Assembly (NCBI RefSeq): GCF_905171765.1
Contig: NC_053390.1
Coordinates: 143,548,968 to 143,612,967, forward strand
Origin: Bufo bufo
Lineage: Eukaryota > Chordata > Amphibia > Anura > Bufonidae
Direction: 5' to 3'
Length of the DNA stretch: 64,000 nt
In this document: positions 1 through 10,197 of the stretch, one piece after another
How positions within the stretch are numbered: the first letter of the stretch is position 1
How the letters are laid out: each line of letters begins with the position of its first letter
Notes under the pieces: model-generated
What the model saw: the letters and a program-made list of their open reading frames with translations, nothing else
What the model was told of the DNA's origin: nothing
Database searches by the model: none
Position numbers and translations under genes: made by a program

Positions 1-226
1 TTATTCAGTATAATTTCCTCTATGACAAAATTGTTTTAAATGAGTCATAATGTAGAAGGTGAATGATGGTAGTGAATTACTGGATGACAGCAAATGTTAG
101 AAGATGTCTAAATCTATATCTTTATTCTGTAAATAACGGGTACCCTCTTATTAAACAGGTATTTGGTTATGTCATACAGTTTTTCCTAATTTTACTCTTT
201 GTACGCAAAAAGGCTTCTCCCAACTC
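1..226. other. Left-edge DNA, nothing recognised
   Basis: AT-rich sequence without a convincing gene, repeat boundary or RNA. Short open frames here have no family resemblance. Confidence 0.4.
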
Positions 227-1553
227 GCTAGCGCCACCCTGCAGAAGTGCCTTCCTATGACTCAAAATCTGACTTTTTAACAAGCCTTAGGACATGACAG
301 GGAAAAACAGCCAAGCCAAATACCCATCTGTAGACTGCTGTTATGGAGTGCTTGCTCCTCATCAGAATGGAGTAGGATTCTGGGATGGCTGAGTGCGATG
401 GCTTGGATGCAGCTTAGATAGTTTACTGGTCCCCCTAAAGAGGCCAGCCCTGTATGGAGACTTACTGGATGTGCCCCATGATATGGAGACTTAAGGGCAA
501 TGCTCCATGAGAAAACAATATGTAAAGAGGTATCTCCCAAGGAAAGAGAATGATCTTGCTAGCGCCACCTTGTGGAAATGGCTTTCTAGTTTCCATGAGT
601 CAGACTTTTTAACAAGCCTTGGGACATGACAAGGTAAAATAGCTAAGCCAAATATCCATCCATAGACGATTGTTATAGGGTGCTTGCCCCTCATCAGTAC
701 AAAGTATGATTCTGACTTTGATATTTGCATATTGTTTTCTCAATAAGTTTCCAAACCATGGGGCACATCCAGTAAGTCTCCTTACAGGGCTGATCTCTTT
801 GAGAGCCAGCACCCTGCCTAAGCTGCATCTATGGCATTGCACTCAGCTAGAATCTTACTCCATACTGATGAGGGGCAAGCACCCCAAAACATCTGTCTAT
901 GGATGGATATTCAACTTGTCTATTTTCCATTTTCATGAACCAAGACTTGTTAAAAAGTTGGATTTTGATTCATAAGGATCCTCTTCCACAAGATGATTTC
1001 TTTTCCTTGGGAGATACCTCCTTGCATGCTGTTTTCCCATGGAGTATTGCCAATAAGGCCTCATGCACACGACCGTATGTATTTTGCGGTCCACAAAAAA
1101 CGTATCCGCAAAAAATACGGATGACGTCTGTGTGCATTCCGTATTTTGCGGAACAGAAGAGCTGTCCCCTAATAGAACAGTACTATCCTTGTCTGTAATG
1201 CGGACAATATTAGGACATGTTCTATTTTTCTGCGGAACGGAAATACGGACACACGGAAACTGAATGCACACGGAGTAACTTCCGTTTTTTTGCGGACCCG
1301 TTGAAATGAATGGTTCTGTATACGGTTCGCAAAAAAAACGTAACGGACACAGAAAATACGTATGATACGAGTGTATTACTGTACTGCAGTGGTGGCACAA
1401 AGCGCACGGCGTCATAGCAACCAATGACGCCATGCGCTCCTGCACTAAGCAGGATGCCAGTCCGGTATCTCACGGACCATGTTCCACGGACGTGTGAATA
1501 AGGCTTTAGTCTCCGTACAGGGCTGGTCTCTTTAACGAGAGGCAGGAACCTAC
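227..1553. repeat. Direct and inverted ~331-bp repeat cluster
   Basis: A unit beginning GCTAGCGCCACC starts at 227 and again at 558, a period of 331 bp. Both contain a stretch like AACAAGCCTTGGGACATGAC (about 280 and 611). From about 755 to 1051 the same material runs in reverse complement, and its last part (about 1505-1553) is displaced by the miniature element at 1052-1504. I see no coding capacity. It looks like an old interspersed repeat in head-to-tail plus inverted arrangement; the family is not identified. Confidence 0.6.
1052..1504. mobile_element. Miniature inverted-repeat element, family A
   Basis: The left end reads AAGGCCTCATGCACACGACC and the right end, reverse complemented, begins AAGCCTTATTCACACGTCCG, giving imperfect terminal inverted repeats. 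The interior is full of short motifs such as TTTGCGGWCC and ACGGAC. Relatives with the same ends occur at 46368, 46913, 47640, 49438 and 56611. It encodes nothing and interrupts the repeat cluster at 227-1553. Confidence 0.65.
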
Positions 1554-1990
1554 CTAAGTCTACTTTCACACTCACATTTTGGCTTTCCGTTTGTGAGATC
1601 CGTTCAGGGCTCTCACAAGCGGTCCAAAACGGATCAGTTTGCATTCTAATGCATTCTGAATGGAAAAGGATCCGCTCAGAATGCATCAGTTTGCATCAGT
1701 TTAGTCTCCATTCTGCTTTGGAGACGGACACCAAAACGCTGCTTGCAGCATTTTGGTGTCCATCTGATGAAACTGATCCGTCCTGGCACACAATGTAAGT
1801 CAATGGGGACGGATCCGTTTTCACTGACACAATAGAAAACGGATCCGTCCTCCATTGACTTTCAATGGTGTTCAAGTCTTGGCTATGTTACAGATGATAC
1901 AAACGGATCCGTTCTGATGCAGACGGTTGTATTATCTGAACAGATCCGTCCATGACTGATCCGCACAAAATGCGAGTGTGAAAGTAGCCT
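1554..1990. mobile_element. Miniature inverted-repeat element, family B
   Basis: The ends are CTACTTTCACACTCACATTT and, at the right, AAAATGCGAGTGTGAAAGTAG, which are inverted copies. The interior repeats AACGGATCCGT many times in both orientations, so single strands can fold extensively. A compound relative lies at 49798-50301. No coding capacity. Confidence 0.7.
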
Positions 1991-2355
1991 AAGCTGAATT
2001 GCAAAGGATACAATCTAAGTCCAGCTCTGCAGCAACATTTTTCAACATACAGGGCATTTTTCCCCCCAGATTTTCAGACTTGGGCATTGGAAATCTTCAA
2101 CACTGTGGGGTGGGGGGCCACATTTCACTTTTAGTCTTAGACAGTAGAAAGGCTAGGTGCACCCCTTGTACCTCTTGCACACACAGAGATCACTCCAAGT
2201 AGATGTTGTCCTCGGTCACATTTGAACCCAGGTAGTATTAATAGTATTAGTTACAGAGCCAATCACTGTTCATACATTTAATCTGGGGCTGCAAATGTAG
2301 CAGTTGCACACTGGTCCTGGTGCCATGGGGAGCCCAAGGATCCTAAGAAGAAACC
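1991..2355. other. DNA flanking the DIRS element; possible old retroposon tail
   Basis: No gene seen. The stretch around 2195-2275 (AGATGTTGTCCTCGG, then TTTGAACCCAGG) resembles the 3' part of a common vertebrate SINE or LINE repeat in which TTGAACCC occurs. This is a weak resemblance from memory. The DIRS element begins at the AGT at 2356. Confidence 0.3.
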
Positions 2356-2515
2356 AGTATTCCCTGGCGTCCCTCAGCAGCACAATATGGGGGTGTCTCC
2401 ACCCCTGTGAACCGAATAGGACCGGGAATATTTTAATGAAAAAATTAAACAATTAAGCAAGCACCCCCCCTTCCCAAGTGCCTATATAGGCTCTAACCCA
2501 CACAGGGACATTGAG
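2356..2515 (+). repeat. DIRS left inverted terminal repeat
   Basis: From CTCAGCAGCACAATATGG (2373) to ACACAGGGACATTGAG (2515) this is the reverse complement of the right end at 46047-46180, with scattered differences. The outermost bases, AGTATTCCCTGGCGTCC, are not in the right repeat but are copied in the internal complementary region at 45937-45957, the hallmark arrangement of DIRS elements. Confidence 0.88.
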
Positions 2516-3396
2516 TTTTTTCCGTCCTTACCTTATGTTTCTGTTTTCTTTCTTGCAGGGGATTGACTGGCGGCGTCTGCGTATGGCTCCGTTAGGTAAG
2601 CGGAGCTCCGGTCAGATTATCATGACGCACTTCAGCTGCCTCCTCTGCTGGATGGAGCGACCTAGAGTAGGGATGTTTTTTTGGATCTCCCTACACTCTA
2701 TAGCAGCAGGAGCGGGCTGGGACGGGGGGCAGGGAGGCAATTGCCCCCCCAGCCGATCTCTGCAGAGACCGGAGATGGCTGAAAATCATCATGGCGGTCT
2801 GGTCTGAATGGAGAAGATAAAGAAAGAGAACGTCTACAACAAAGGTGACATCACTGGATGTAAGAGGTATGGGGGGGGCTATGTATTAGAGGTGATTATC
2901 CGGCTCCTCCCCCTGCCATTTGCAGAAGGAGGATTCAGAGCTGGGTGAGGATGGCCAAAGGGGGCAGCAGGCCACGGGCGGGTGGCAGATGGTGGGGGGA
3001 ACCACAGGCCTTGAGCACTATCTGGGGAGGGAGGAGAGCGGAGGAGCTTCCTGGCTGTAGCCTGCTGTTTAATTGTATAATGGGAAGAAGGCAGTGCAGC
3101 CAGGACAGGTCCTCCCCTCTCCGTATAATGTGTAGAGACAGGCCTCAACAATAGAATTTCAGCTGTACAGTGTTTGTTGGGAGTGGCCTATTATATGTAG
3201 GAGGGGCTTTTAATAATGGGCGTGGCTAAAAATAGTCCACTTGACTGGATTTGCCCCCCAGGACTAAGGCTGCCAGTCCTCCCTTGTATAGTATTAGTAT
3301 ATAGTTATACAGCATACTTCTTTGTTATAAAGATTTTGTTCTTGCTTACTACACCCTGAGTGGGCGGAGCCAATTTTTGGAGGGAGTTCCGCTTAT
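2516..3396 (+). other. DIRS 5' untranslated segment, up to the piggyBac insertion
   Basis: Lies between the left terminal repeat and the TTAA target at 3397. It is GC-rich, purine-rich in the middle and has no convincing ORF. The short frames at 2511-2807 and 2879-3154 resemble nothing. A further old insertion at roughly 2835-3300 is possible but I could not define ends. Confidence 0.5.
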
Positions 3397-3719
3397 TTAA
3401 CCACCTCAGCCCCCAGTGCTTAAACACCCTGAAAGACCAGGCCACTTTTTACACTTCTGACCTACACTACTTTCACCGTTTATTGCTCGGTCATGCAACT
3501 TACCACCCAAATGAATTTTACCTCCTTTTCTTCTCACTAATAGAGCTTTCATTTGGTGGTATTTCATTGCTGCTGACATTTTTACTTTTTTTGTTATTAA
3601 TCGAAATTTAACGATTTTTTTGCAAAAAAATTACATTTTTCACTTTCAGTTGTAAAATTTTGCAAAAAAAACGAGATCCATATATAAATTTTGCTCTAAA
3701 TTTATTGTTCTACATGTCG

Positions 3720-4560
3720 AATACCTTGGGGTCTCTTCTTTCCAAAATGGGGTCACTTGTGGGGTAGTTATACTGCCCTGGCATTCTAGGGGCCCAAATG
3801 TGTGGTAAGGAGTTTGAAATCAAATTCTGTAAAAAAATGACCTGTGAAATCCGAAAGGTGCTCTTTGGAATGTGGGCCCCTTTGCCCACCTAGGCTGCAA
3901 AAAAGTGTCACACATCTGGTATCTCCGTACTCAGGAGAAGTTGGGGAATGTGTTTTGGGGTGTCATTTTACATATACCCATGCTGGGTGAGAGAAATATC
4001 TTGGCAAAAGACAACTTTTCCCATTTTTTTATACAAAGTTGGCATTTGACCAATATATTTATCTCACCCAGCATGGGTATATGTAAAAAGACACCCCAAA
4101 ACACATTCCTCAACTTCTCCTGAATACAGAGATACCAGATGTGTGACACTTTTTTTTCAGCCTAGGTGGGCAAAGGGGCCCAAATTCCTTTTAGGAGGGC
4201 ATTTTTAGACATTTGGATACCAGACTTCTTCTCACGCTTTGGGGCCCCTAAAATGCCAGGGCAGTATAAATACCCCACATGTGACCCCATTTTGGAAAGA
4301 AGACACCCCAAGGTATTCAATGAGGGGCATGGCGAGTTCATAGAAAAAAAATTTTTGGCACAAGTTAGCGGAAATTGATTTTTTTGATTTTGTTCTCACA
4401 AAGTCTCCCTTTCCGCTAACTTGGGACAAAAATTTCAATCTTTCATGGACTCAATATGCCCCTCAGCGAATACCTTGGGGTGTCTTCTTTCCAAAATGGT
4501 GTTATTTGTGGGGTGTTTGTACTGCCCTGGCATTTGAGGGTCTCCACAATCATTACATGT
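3720..4560. repeat. Alternating inverted blocks inside the piggyBac element
   Basis: The phrase ATACCTTGGGGT then CTTTCCAAAATGGG recurs at about 3721, inverted at about 4275-4320, and forward again at about 4475-4500. A separate inverted pair is CATATACCCATGCTGGGTGA (about 3969) against TCACCCAGCATGGGTATATG (about 4065). A third involves CCGCTAACTT (inverted near 4365 and forward near 4410). The block can therefore fold into several long stems. The same organisation persists in the derivative at 51270-52300. Confidence 0.75.
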
Positions 4561-5391
4561 ATGCCCAGCATTAGGAGTTTCTGCTATTCTCCTTATATTG
4601 AGCATACAGGTAATGAGATTTTTTTTTTCCGTTCAGCCTCTGGGCTGAAAGAAAAAAATGAACGGCACAGATTTCTTCATTCGCATCGATCAATGTGGAT
4701 GAAAAAATCTCTGCCAAAAAAAGAAAAAGGAGGGGAAAGGCGTCTGCCAGGACATAGGAGCTCCGCCCAACATCTATACCCACTTAGCTCGTATGCCCTG
4801 GCAAATCCAATTTCTCCATTCACATCAATCGATGTGGATGAATAAATCATTGCCAGGATTTTTTTTTTTATATATACAAAGTGTTTGCCAAAGTATATGA
4901 ACACCGCCACCTCCTCAGCTCATATGCCTCGGCAAACGTATCTTTTACTGCAGAGGAGAAATCTCGTCTTGCAGCGCCGCATACACCGACTTGCGTGTAA
5001 TCTGACAGCAGCGCAATGCTTCTGTCAGAATGCACATCAGTGCTGCAGCTAGTCGATCGGTTGGTCCACCTGAAAGGTAAAAAAAACAAAACAAAAAAGA
5101 AAAAACCAGGCCGCAACGCAATAACTTTATTAACTTTAGAACAGAACATATTAACTTTTTTTAAACTTTTTAAACTTTTTTACTTACCGGGAATTTTTTT
5201 TTTGTTTAGTTTTTTTTACCTTTATAGAACAAACCTCTCCTTCCCCATGGGACAATGTGCAAAGCGCAAAGCGCCCAAAGATGTGGCAAAGTACGTTATG
5301 CACTTTATCCCAGGTGAAAGGAGAGGTTTGCAGCAGCTGTGAGTAAAAGGGCCCTAATAGCCCTGTGTGCCTGTCCTGTGAGATGCAATCC

Positions 5392-7345
5392 CTATGCTAG
5401 GTGTACCTGTGTGTGGTACTTCCGGAAACACTCACCAAAGCATAGGGCAGGGTGGTCAGGACAGTCAGGACAGAAATAGCTGGTGTCACGCCTTATTCCA
5501 CTCCTGCTACAGACACGACATCTTTTTCGGGGTGACGGTTGGGTTGAGGTACCAGGAACGACACTGGGGAAATGTCGCTCGTGTAGACGGCTAACTACAC
5601 TGGTGGATGGGGCCACGGAACCTCCTGGGTAAAGGAGGTTCTCGATGATCTCTTCCTGGAATTTGAGGAAGGATCATGTTCTCCCAGCCTTACTGTAGAG
5701 AACAAAACTATTATACAGCGCCAATTGAATTAAATATACAGACACCTTCTTATACCAGCGTCTGGTTCTGCGGGAAACTAAATAGGGAGCCAACATCTGG
5801 TCATTGAAGTCCACCCCTCCCATGAGCGCATTATAGTCGTGGACTGAGAGGGGCTTTTCAATGACACGGGTTGCCCTTTCAATTTGGATTGTCGTGTCTG
5901 CGTGAATGGAGGAGAGCATGTAAACGTCACGCTTGTCTCTCCATTTCACCGCAAGCAGTTCTTCGTTACACAAGGCAGCCCTCTCCCCCCTTGCAAGACG
6001 GGTGGTAACGAGCCGTTGGGGGAAGCCCACGCGACTAGTTCGCGCGGTGCCACAGGCGCAAATCCGTTCTAGAAACAAATGCCTAAAGAGGGCCACACTT
6101 GTGTAGAAATTGTCCACATAAAGATGGTACCCCTTGCCGAATAAGGGTGACACCAAGTCCCAGACTGTCTTCCCACTGCTCCCCAGGTAGTCAGGGCAAC
6201 CGACCGGCTCCAGGGTCTGATCTTTTCCCTCATAGATCCGAAATTTGTGGGTATAGCCTGTGGCCCTTTCACAGAGCTTATACAATTTGACCCCATACCG
6301 GGCGCGTTTGCTTGGGATGTATTGTTTGAAGCCAAAACGCCCGGTAAAATGTATTAGGGACTCGTCTACGCAGATGTTTTGCTCGGGGGTATACAAATCT
6401 GCAAATTTCTGGTTGAAATGGTCTATAAGGGGCCGAATTTTGTGGAGCCGGTCAAAAGCTGGGTGGCCTCTGGGACGGGAGGTGGTGTTGTCGCTAAAAT
6501 GCAGGAAACGGAGGATGGCCTCAAATCGTGCCCTGGACATAGCAGCAGAGAACATGGGCATGTGATGAATCGGGTGCGTGGACCAATATGACCGCAATTC
6601 ATGCTTTTTTGTCAGGCCCATGTTGAGGAGAAGGCCCAAAAAAATTTTAAGTTCGGAAACTTGGACTGGTTTCCACTGGAAAGGCTGGGCATAAAAGCTT
6701 CCCGGGTTGGCGGATATAAATTGTGTGGCATACCGGTTTGTCTCTGCCACGACTAAGTCCAAGAGCTCCGCAGTCAAGAACAGCTCAAAAAATCCCAGGG
6801 CCGAACCGATTTGAGCCGTCTCAACCCGAACTCCAGACTGGGCGGTGAAAGGGGGAACTACAGGTGCGGCTGAAGTTGGTGACTGCCAATCAGGGTTTGC
6901 CAGCACCTCAGGGATTCTAGGGGCTCTACGGGCCTGTCTGCGCGGTGGCTGCGACCGGGGTAACTAGTGCACGTGCCACCGTACCAGCTTCAACTGCCCT
7001 TCTGGTGCTCGCCACGTCACCATGTTGTACGGCAGTGCTGGTACTAGGTCCAGGGAGGGCTGCGCTGCTGGTGTATGCCTCACCACGTGATCCGGCAGCG
7101 ACAGCCCCACTCTGCTGCTCTTGAAGCGGATCCTGCATAACCTGTGGTCTAGCGACATGGGGCCGGGTACGCCTGGTGCTGCCAGGGACCTCAACCTCCT
7201 CGTCCGAACTTTGGGTCAGAGAGCCACTGCTTTCTACAGGTTCATATTCTGACCCGCTAGATTCGTCAGATGAGGGTTCCCACTCCTCATCCGACTGGGT
7301 CAGAATCCTGTAGGCCTCTTCAGAAGAATACCCCCTGTTTGACAT
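5392..7345 (-). pseudogene. piggyBac transposase, broken by frameshift and stop
   Basis: DDE/DDD transposase that would cut and paste the element at TTAA. ATG at 7343-7345 opens an acidic serine/glutamate-rich N-terminus. A frameshift near 6935-6960 moves the reading into the frame of 5674-6906, which holds the catalytic core: CVDESLIHFTGRF followed by KQYIPSKRARYG, then YVDNFYTS, and GGVDFNDQM, giving the expected three aspartates. An in-frame TGA at 5674-5676 cuts off the C-terminal cysteine-rich domain (CRVCSRSG, CPDCPDHPALC, CFRKYH), which runs on in frame to a stop at 5392. Overall length and domain order match vertebrate piggyBac transposases. One frameshift and one stop make it non-functional. 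Confidence 0.92.
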
Positions 7346-7976
7346 TTTGGACTACTAAATTTAGGGGTATTCCCTGAGACTACCCAAGAAAAAAAGCAAA
7401 CCTGTCTTACAAAGGGGAGGCTAGCGAAGTACCAGAGGCCGCTGCGGTTGATAAAAAATATCAAAACTGATTTTTTTATCGCCGCAGTGCGTGTAAAATG
7501 AATGTGCAGTGATCAAAAAATATATATTTTTTGTCACTGCGGTGGGGCAGGCGTGGGTGAACGCACGTGTGGGAGACCGATCAGGCCTGATCGGGCAAAC
7601 ACTGCGTTTTGGGTGGAGGGCGAGCTAAGGTGACACTAATACTATTATAGATCTGACCGTGATCAGTTTTGATCACTTACAGATACTATAAAAGTACAAA
7701 TGCTGATTAGCGATACGCTAATCAGCGAATAAAAGTGACTGCGGTGCGGTGGGGTGGGCGCTAACTGACGCTAACTACCTAACCAAGGGGCCTAAACTAT
7801 CCCTAAAACCTAACAGCCAATACTAGTGAAAAAAAAAAAGTGACAGTTTACACTGATCACTTTTTTTCCTTTCACTAGTGATTGACAGGGGCGATCAAAG
7901 GGGTGATCAAAGGGTTAATTGGGGTGCAGGGGGGTGATCTGGGGCTAAGGTGTAGTGTTGGTGTACTCACAGTTCA

Positions 7977-8296
7977 GTCTGCTCCTGTGCTGGATCCAAC
8001 CGACGAAAAGGACCAGCACAGGAGCAGACAAGCCATATAACAGATCATATTTACTAATATGATCTGTTATATGACTTTTGATTGGATTTTTTGAAAATTG
8101 CCAGCCTGCCAGCCAATGATCGTTGCTGGCAGGCTGGTGACGAACTTGTTCTTTGAATTTTGCCGGCCCGCGATGCGCATGCGCGGGCCGGCTTGGAGCG
8201 AAATCTCGCGTCTCGCGAGATGACGCGTATATGCGTGATTGTGCGCAGCGCTGCCACCTCCGGAACGCGAATCTGCGTACAGCGGTCCGGAGGTGG
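7977..8296. repeat. Chain of six hairpins at the piggyBac right end
   Basis: Consecutive stem-loops: 7977-7993 with 8013-8029 (17 bp); 8034-8050 with 8057-8073 (17 bp); 8101-8113 with 8125-8137 (13 bp); 8162-8172 with 8182-8192 (11 bp); 8203-8210 with 8214-8221 (8 bp); 8254-8264 with 8286-8296 (11 bp, including the terminal repeat). All these arms are perfect complements. The corresponding region of the related element (52988-53280) has the same order but mostly different stem sequences. Confidence 0.85.
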
Positions 8297-8300
8297 TTAA

Positions 8301-8504
8301 GGGAGGCAGTGCTTTCACTCTGTCTCTTGGCGTCAGAACTGCTTTTGTGGTTGCCAGAGTTCTGATATTCCTTTGCTGGTTATCAGTATCCCTTGTTGTT
8401 TAACTGTGCTTCTAAGCTTCAGCTATGTGGGTTTTTTTTCTTCTCCTCCTTGATTATGCTTTGTGTTTTTTCTTGCTATAAGCATATTTTAATTTTCTCT
8501 CTTT
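8301..8504 (+). other. DIRS segment between two TTAA insertions
   Basis: A 204-bp piece of DIRS untranslated sequence left between the piggyBac right TTAA (8297-8300) and the TTAA at 8505 where the palindromic element begins. T-rich, no ORF. It is assigned to DIRS by position and by the total-length bookkeeping. Confidence 0.65.
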
Positions 8505-8555
8505 TTAAAAAGCTTCTGTCACCCCCCAAACAGCAATTTTCAGTTTTGGACTTAA

Positions 8556-9530
8556 TGTAGTGTCCCACTAGGTAAAGGTGGGCACTGCACAGAAGGGGTT
8601 AATGTGTTTTTATTATCTGTAATGTCATGTGTATGCATTTCCCTGTGTTAGCTGGGTGTCAGGTCTGTCAGGGTGTAGTTTAGCCTCCCAGACGTTAGAG
8701 GGAGCTAGAGAGCCCTAGTTATATATAGGAAGGCCCAGACAGGGGAGAGTTAGTTCATTCCAGGGGACTAGAGGAGTTACTTCGTCCACCTGAAGCTCCT
8801 GAGGCTAGGATTAGCTCAGTAGAGACACCCCAGTTGCAGGACAGCACCTCCTGGGAGAAACCTGCAGTTACCCTCAAGCCGAGTAAGGACAATACCAGGT
8901 CAGATAAGTACCCTGAATGGGCAGAGGTTCTATAAAGTAAAGCAAGCACCAATACTGGAGGAAGGATTTATATACCAAGGATTAAAGCCAGCATTTAGGC
9001 ATCCGGGCCTTGGGATCCAGCCAGCTAGAATAGCTGAAGGGGATAGAGCAGCATTGCACTGCAAAGTATTAACCGTTGTGCCCTCCAAGTATCTTGCATG
9101 ATTTAATACCTGCCACTATTTAAAGTCTACCTGCTTGTGAAGTATTGTTCAAGGGACTGCGTTATCATCACTATCAACTGTAACTGTATGTACAAATTTG
9201 GACTGTGTTCACCAAGTAAAGCAACGTTTTGGTTTATCCACTGAGTACTCAGTTATTCCTCCTATCAACCGGTGTGCCACCGTTACAGGCACTGGCATCA
9301 CGAATTCAACAGGGACCTTGCCCCAGGCACTAAAAATACCTGTAACATCCAGGGCACCTCATCCACCATCAGGCCTGGTCCCTATATACAGAGTGTGCCC
9401 CAGAGGAACTGTGTCTACCTCTCCTTCACTGCCGCATGCCTGCCCAGGGTTCTCCAATACAGTGAGCAACCCTCGATTGCCTATAACCGTGACCTCGCTT
9501 CGCTATACCCTGCAGGTCTGGCGTGCTGCA
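8556..9530 (+). repeat. gypsy 5' LTR
   Basis: 975 bp, TG at the start and CA at the end. It matches the 3' LTR except for a GGGGTTA-type 7-bp insertion near 8595 and six single-base changes. It would contain the promoter and the transcript start; a TATA-like run is at 8720-8727. Confidence 0.93.
8720..8727 (+). promoter_or_regulatory. TATA-like box in the gypsy LTR
   Basis: TATATATA followed by GGAAGGCC, in the first quarter of the LTR, a plausible position for a U3 core promoter. The identical run is in the 3' LTR near 28177. The transcript start is not determined. Confidence 0.45.
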
Positions 9531-9535
9531 TAAAT

Positions 9536-9554
9536 TGGCGTCACGAACAGGATT
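9536..9554 (+). promoter_or_regulatory. gypsy primer-binding site, tRNA-Ser type
   Basis: TGGCGTCACGAACAGGATT begins five bases after the 5' LTR end. Its reverse complement ends in GACGCCA, so it fits a mature tRNA 3' end with CCA. From memory it agrees with a vertebrate serine tRNA (CGA isoacceptor). Distance and CCA complement are seen directly; the tRNA identity is recalled. Confidence 0.7.
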
Positions 9555-10197
9555 TACGGAACATTCCTGCGCCATTGCGGATATAAAACTGTGTGCTGAA
9601 AATCGTCTTAAAGTGACCAAGCCCTATTGTTTTATTCAAAATTGCTGGGCCAAAGAACTGTCATCATTAGCGGTGTGAAGATAGTGTTTTCTGGACTGTT
9701 TGCTGCTTATTTGAGCCACCGCTTGCTGTCAGTGAATAGACAGCCATTTTGCCACTTAAACCTGAGGTGGATTGCAAGTGCGCCCGGTGAACTGTTTGGC
9801 GCAAAAAAGAGTACTTTGGGGCGAAAAGAACCAGGCAGAGCCATCACCCAGCCGGCGAGGAGAAAGAACGCCGCCCTGTCTGGAGGAAAAGTTGCCGCCT
9901 ACCTGAGTCCCGGAGCTACGAGAGGCCGCGCCCACCTGCTGACGCTGTACGCAGGACGTCCGACGCCCGTAGCCACGCATCTCGCGAGACTTGGAGCGAG
10001 CACCACCGGAGTGAGTACCAACTAAAAACTGTTGCCGGCTCTTCTGTTTACCTTACCGGAACATTCCCGACCCCTGCCAGGGCACCGGAGGGAGCCCCGT
10101 TAGTAACAAAATACTTTTCTGTGAAAAAAAAATAAGAAAGTTATCATTGCCGTTCCGGTCCGCTACATTTAAAGGGCCATACCCACCTAGCAACACC
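9555..10197 (+). other. gypsy leader before gag
   Basis: Non-coding leader of 643 bp between the primer-binding site and the gag ATG. It includes GC-rich sequence near 9880-9990. Packaging signals are expected here but none can be recognised by eye. Frames within it are short and unrelated to known proteins. Confidence 0.6.

Larger units (their letters stand above)
3397..8300 (-). mobile_element. piggyBac-family DNA transposon (near full length)
   Basis: A 4.9-kb element flanked by TTAA on both sides (3397-3400 and 8297-8300), the piggyBac target signature. The terminal repeats are short: CCACCTC at both ends. It carries a damaged piggyBac transposase gene on the minus strand (5392-7345), a long non-coding left half with inverted blocks (3720-4560) and a chain of hairpins at the right end (7977-8296). 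It inserted in the DIRS 5' region. The deletion derivative at 50800-53284 shares both ends. Because the transposase has a frameshift and a premature stop, this copy cannot make its own enzyme. Confidence 0.92.

Noticed and set aside
933..1686. Minus-strand ORFs of 154 and 170 codons
   Set aside because: They cross the boundaries of repeats and miniature elements and have no family resemblance.
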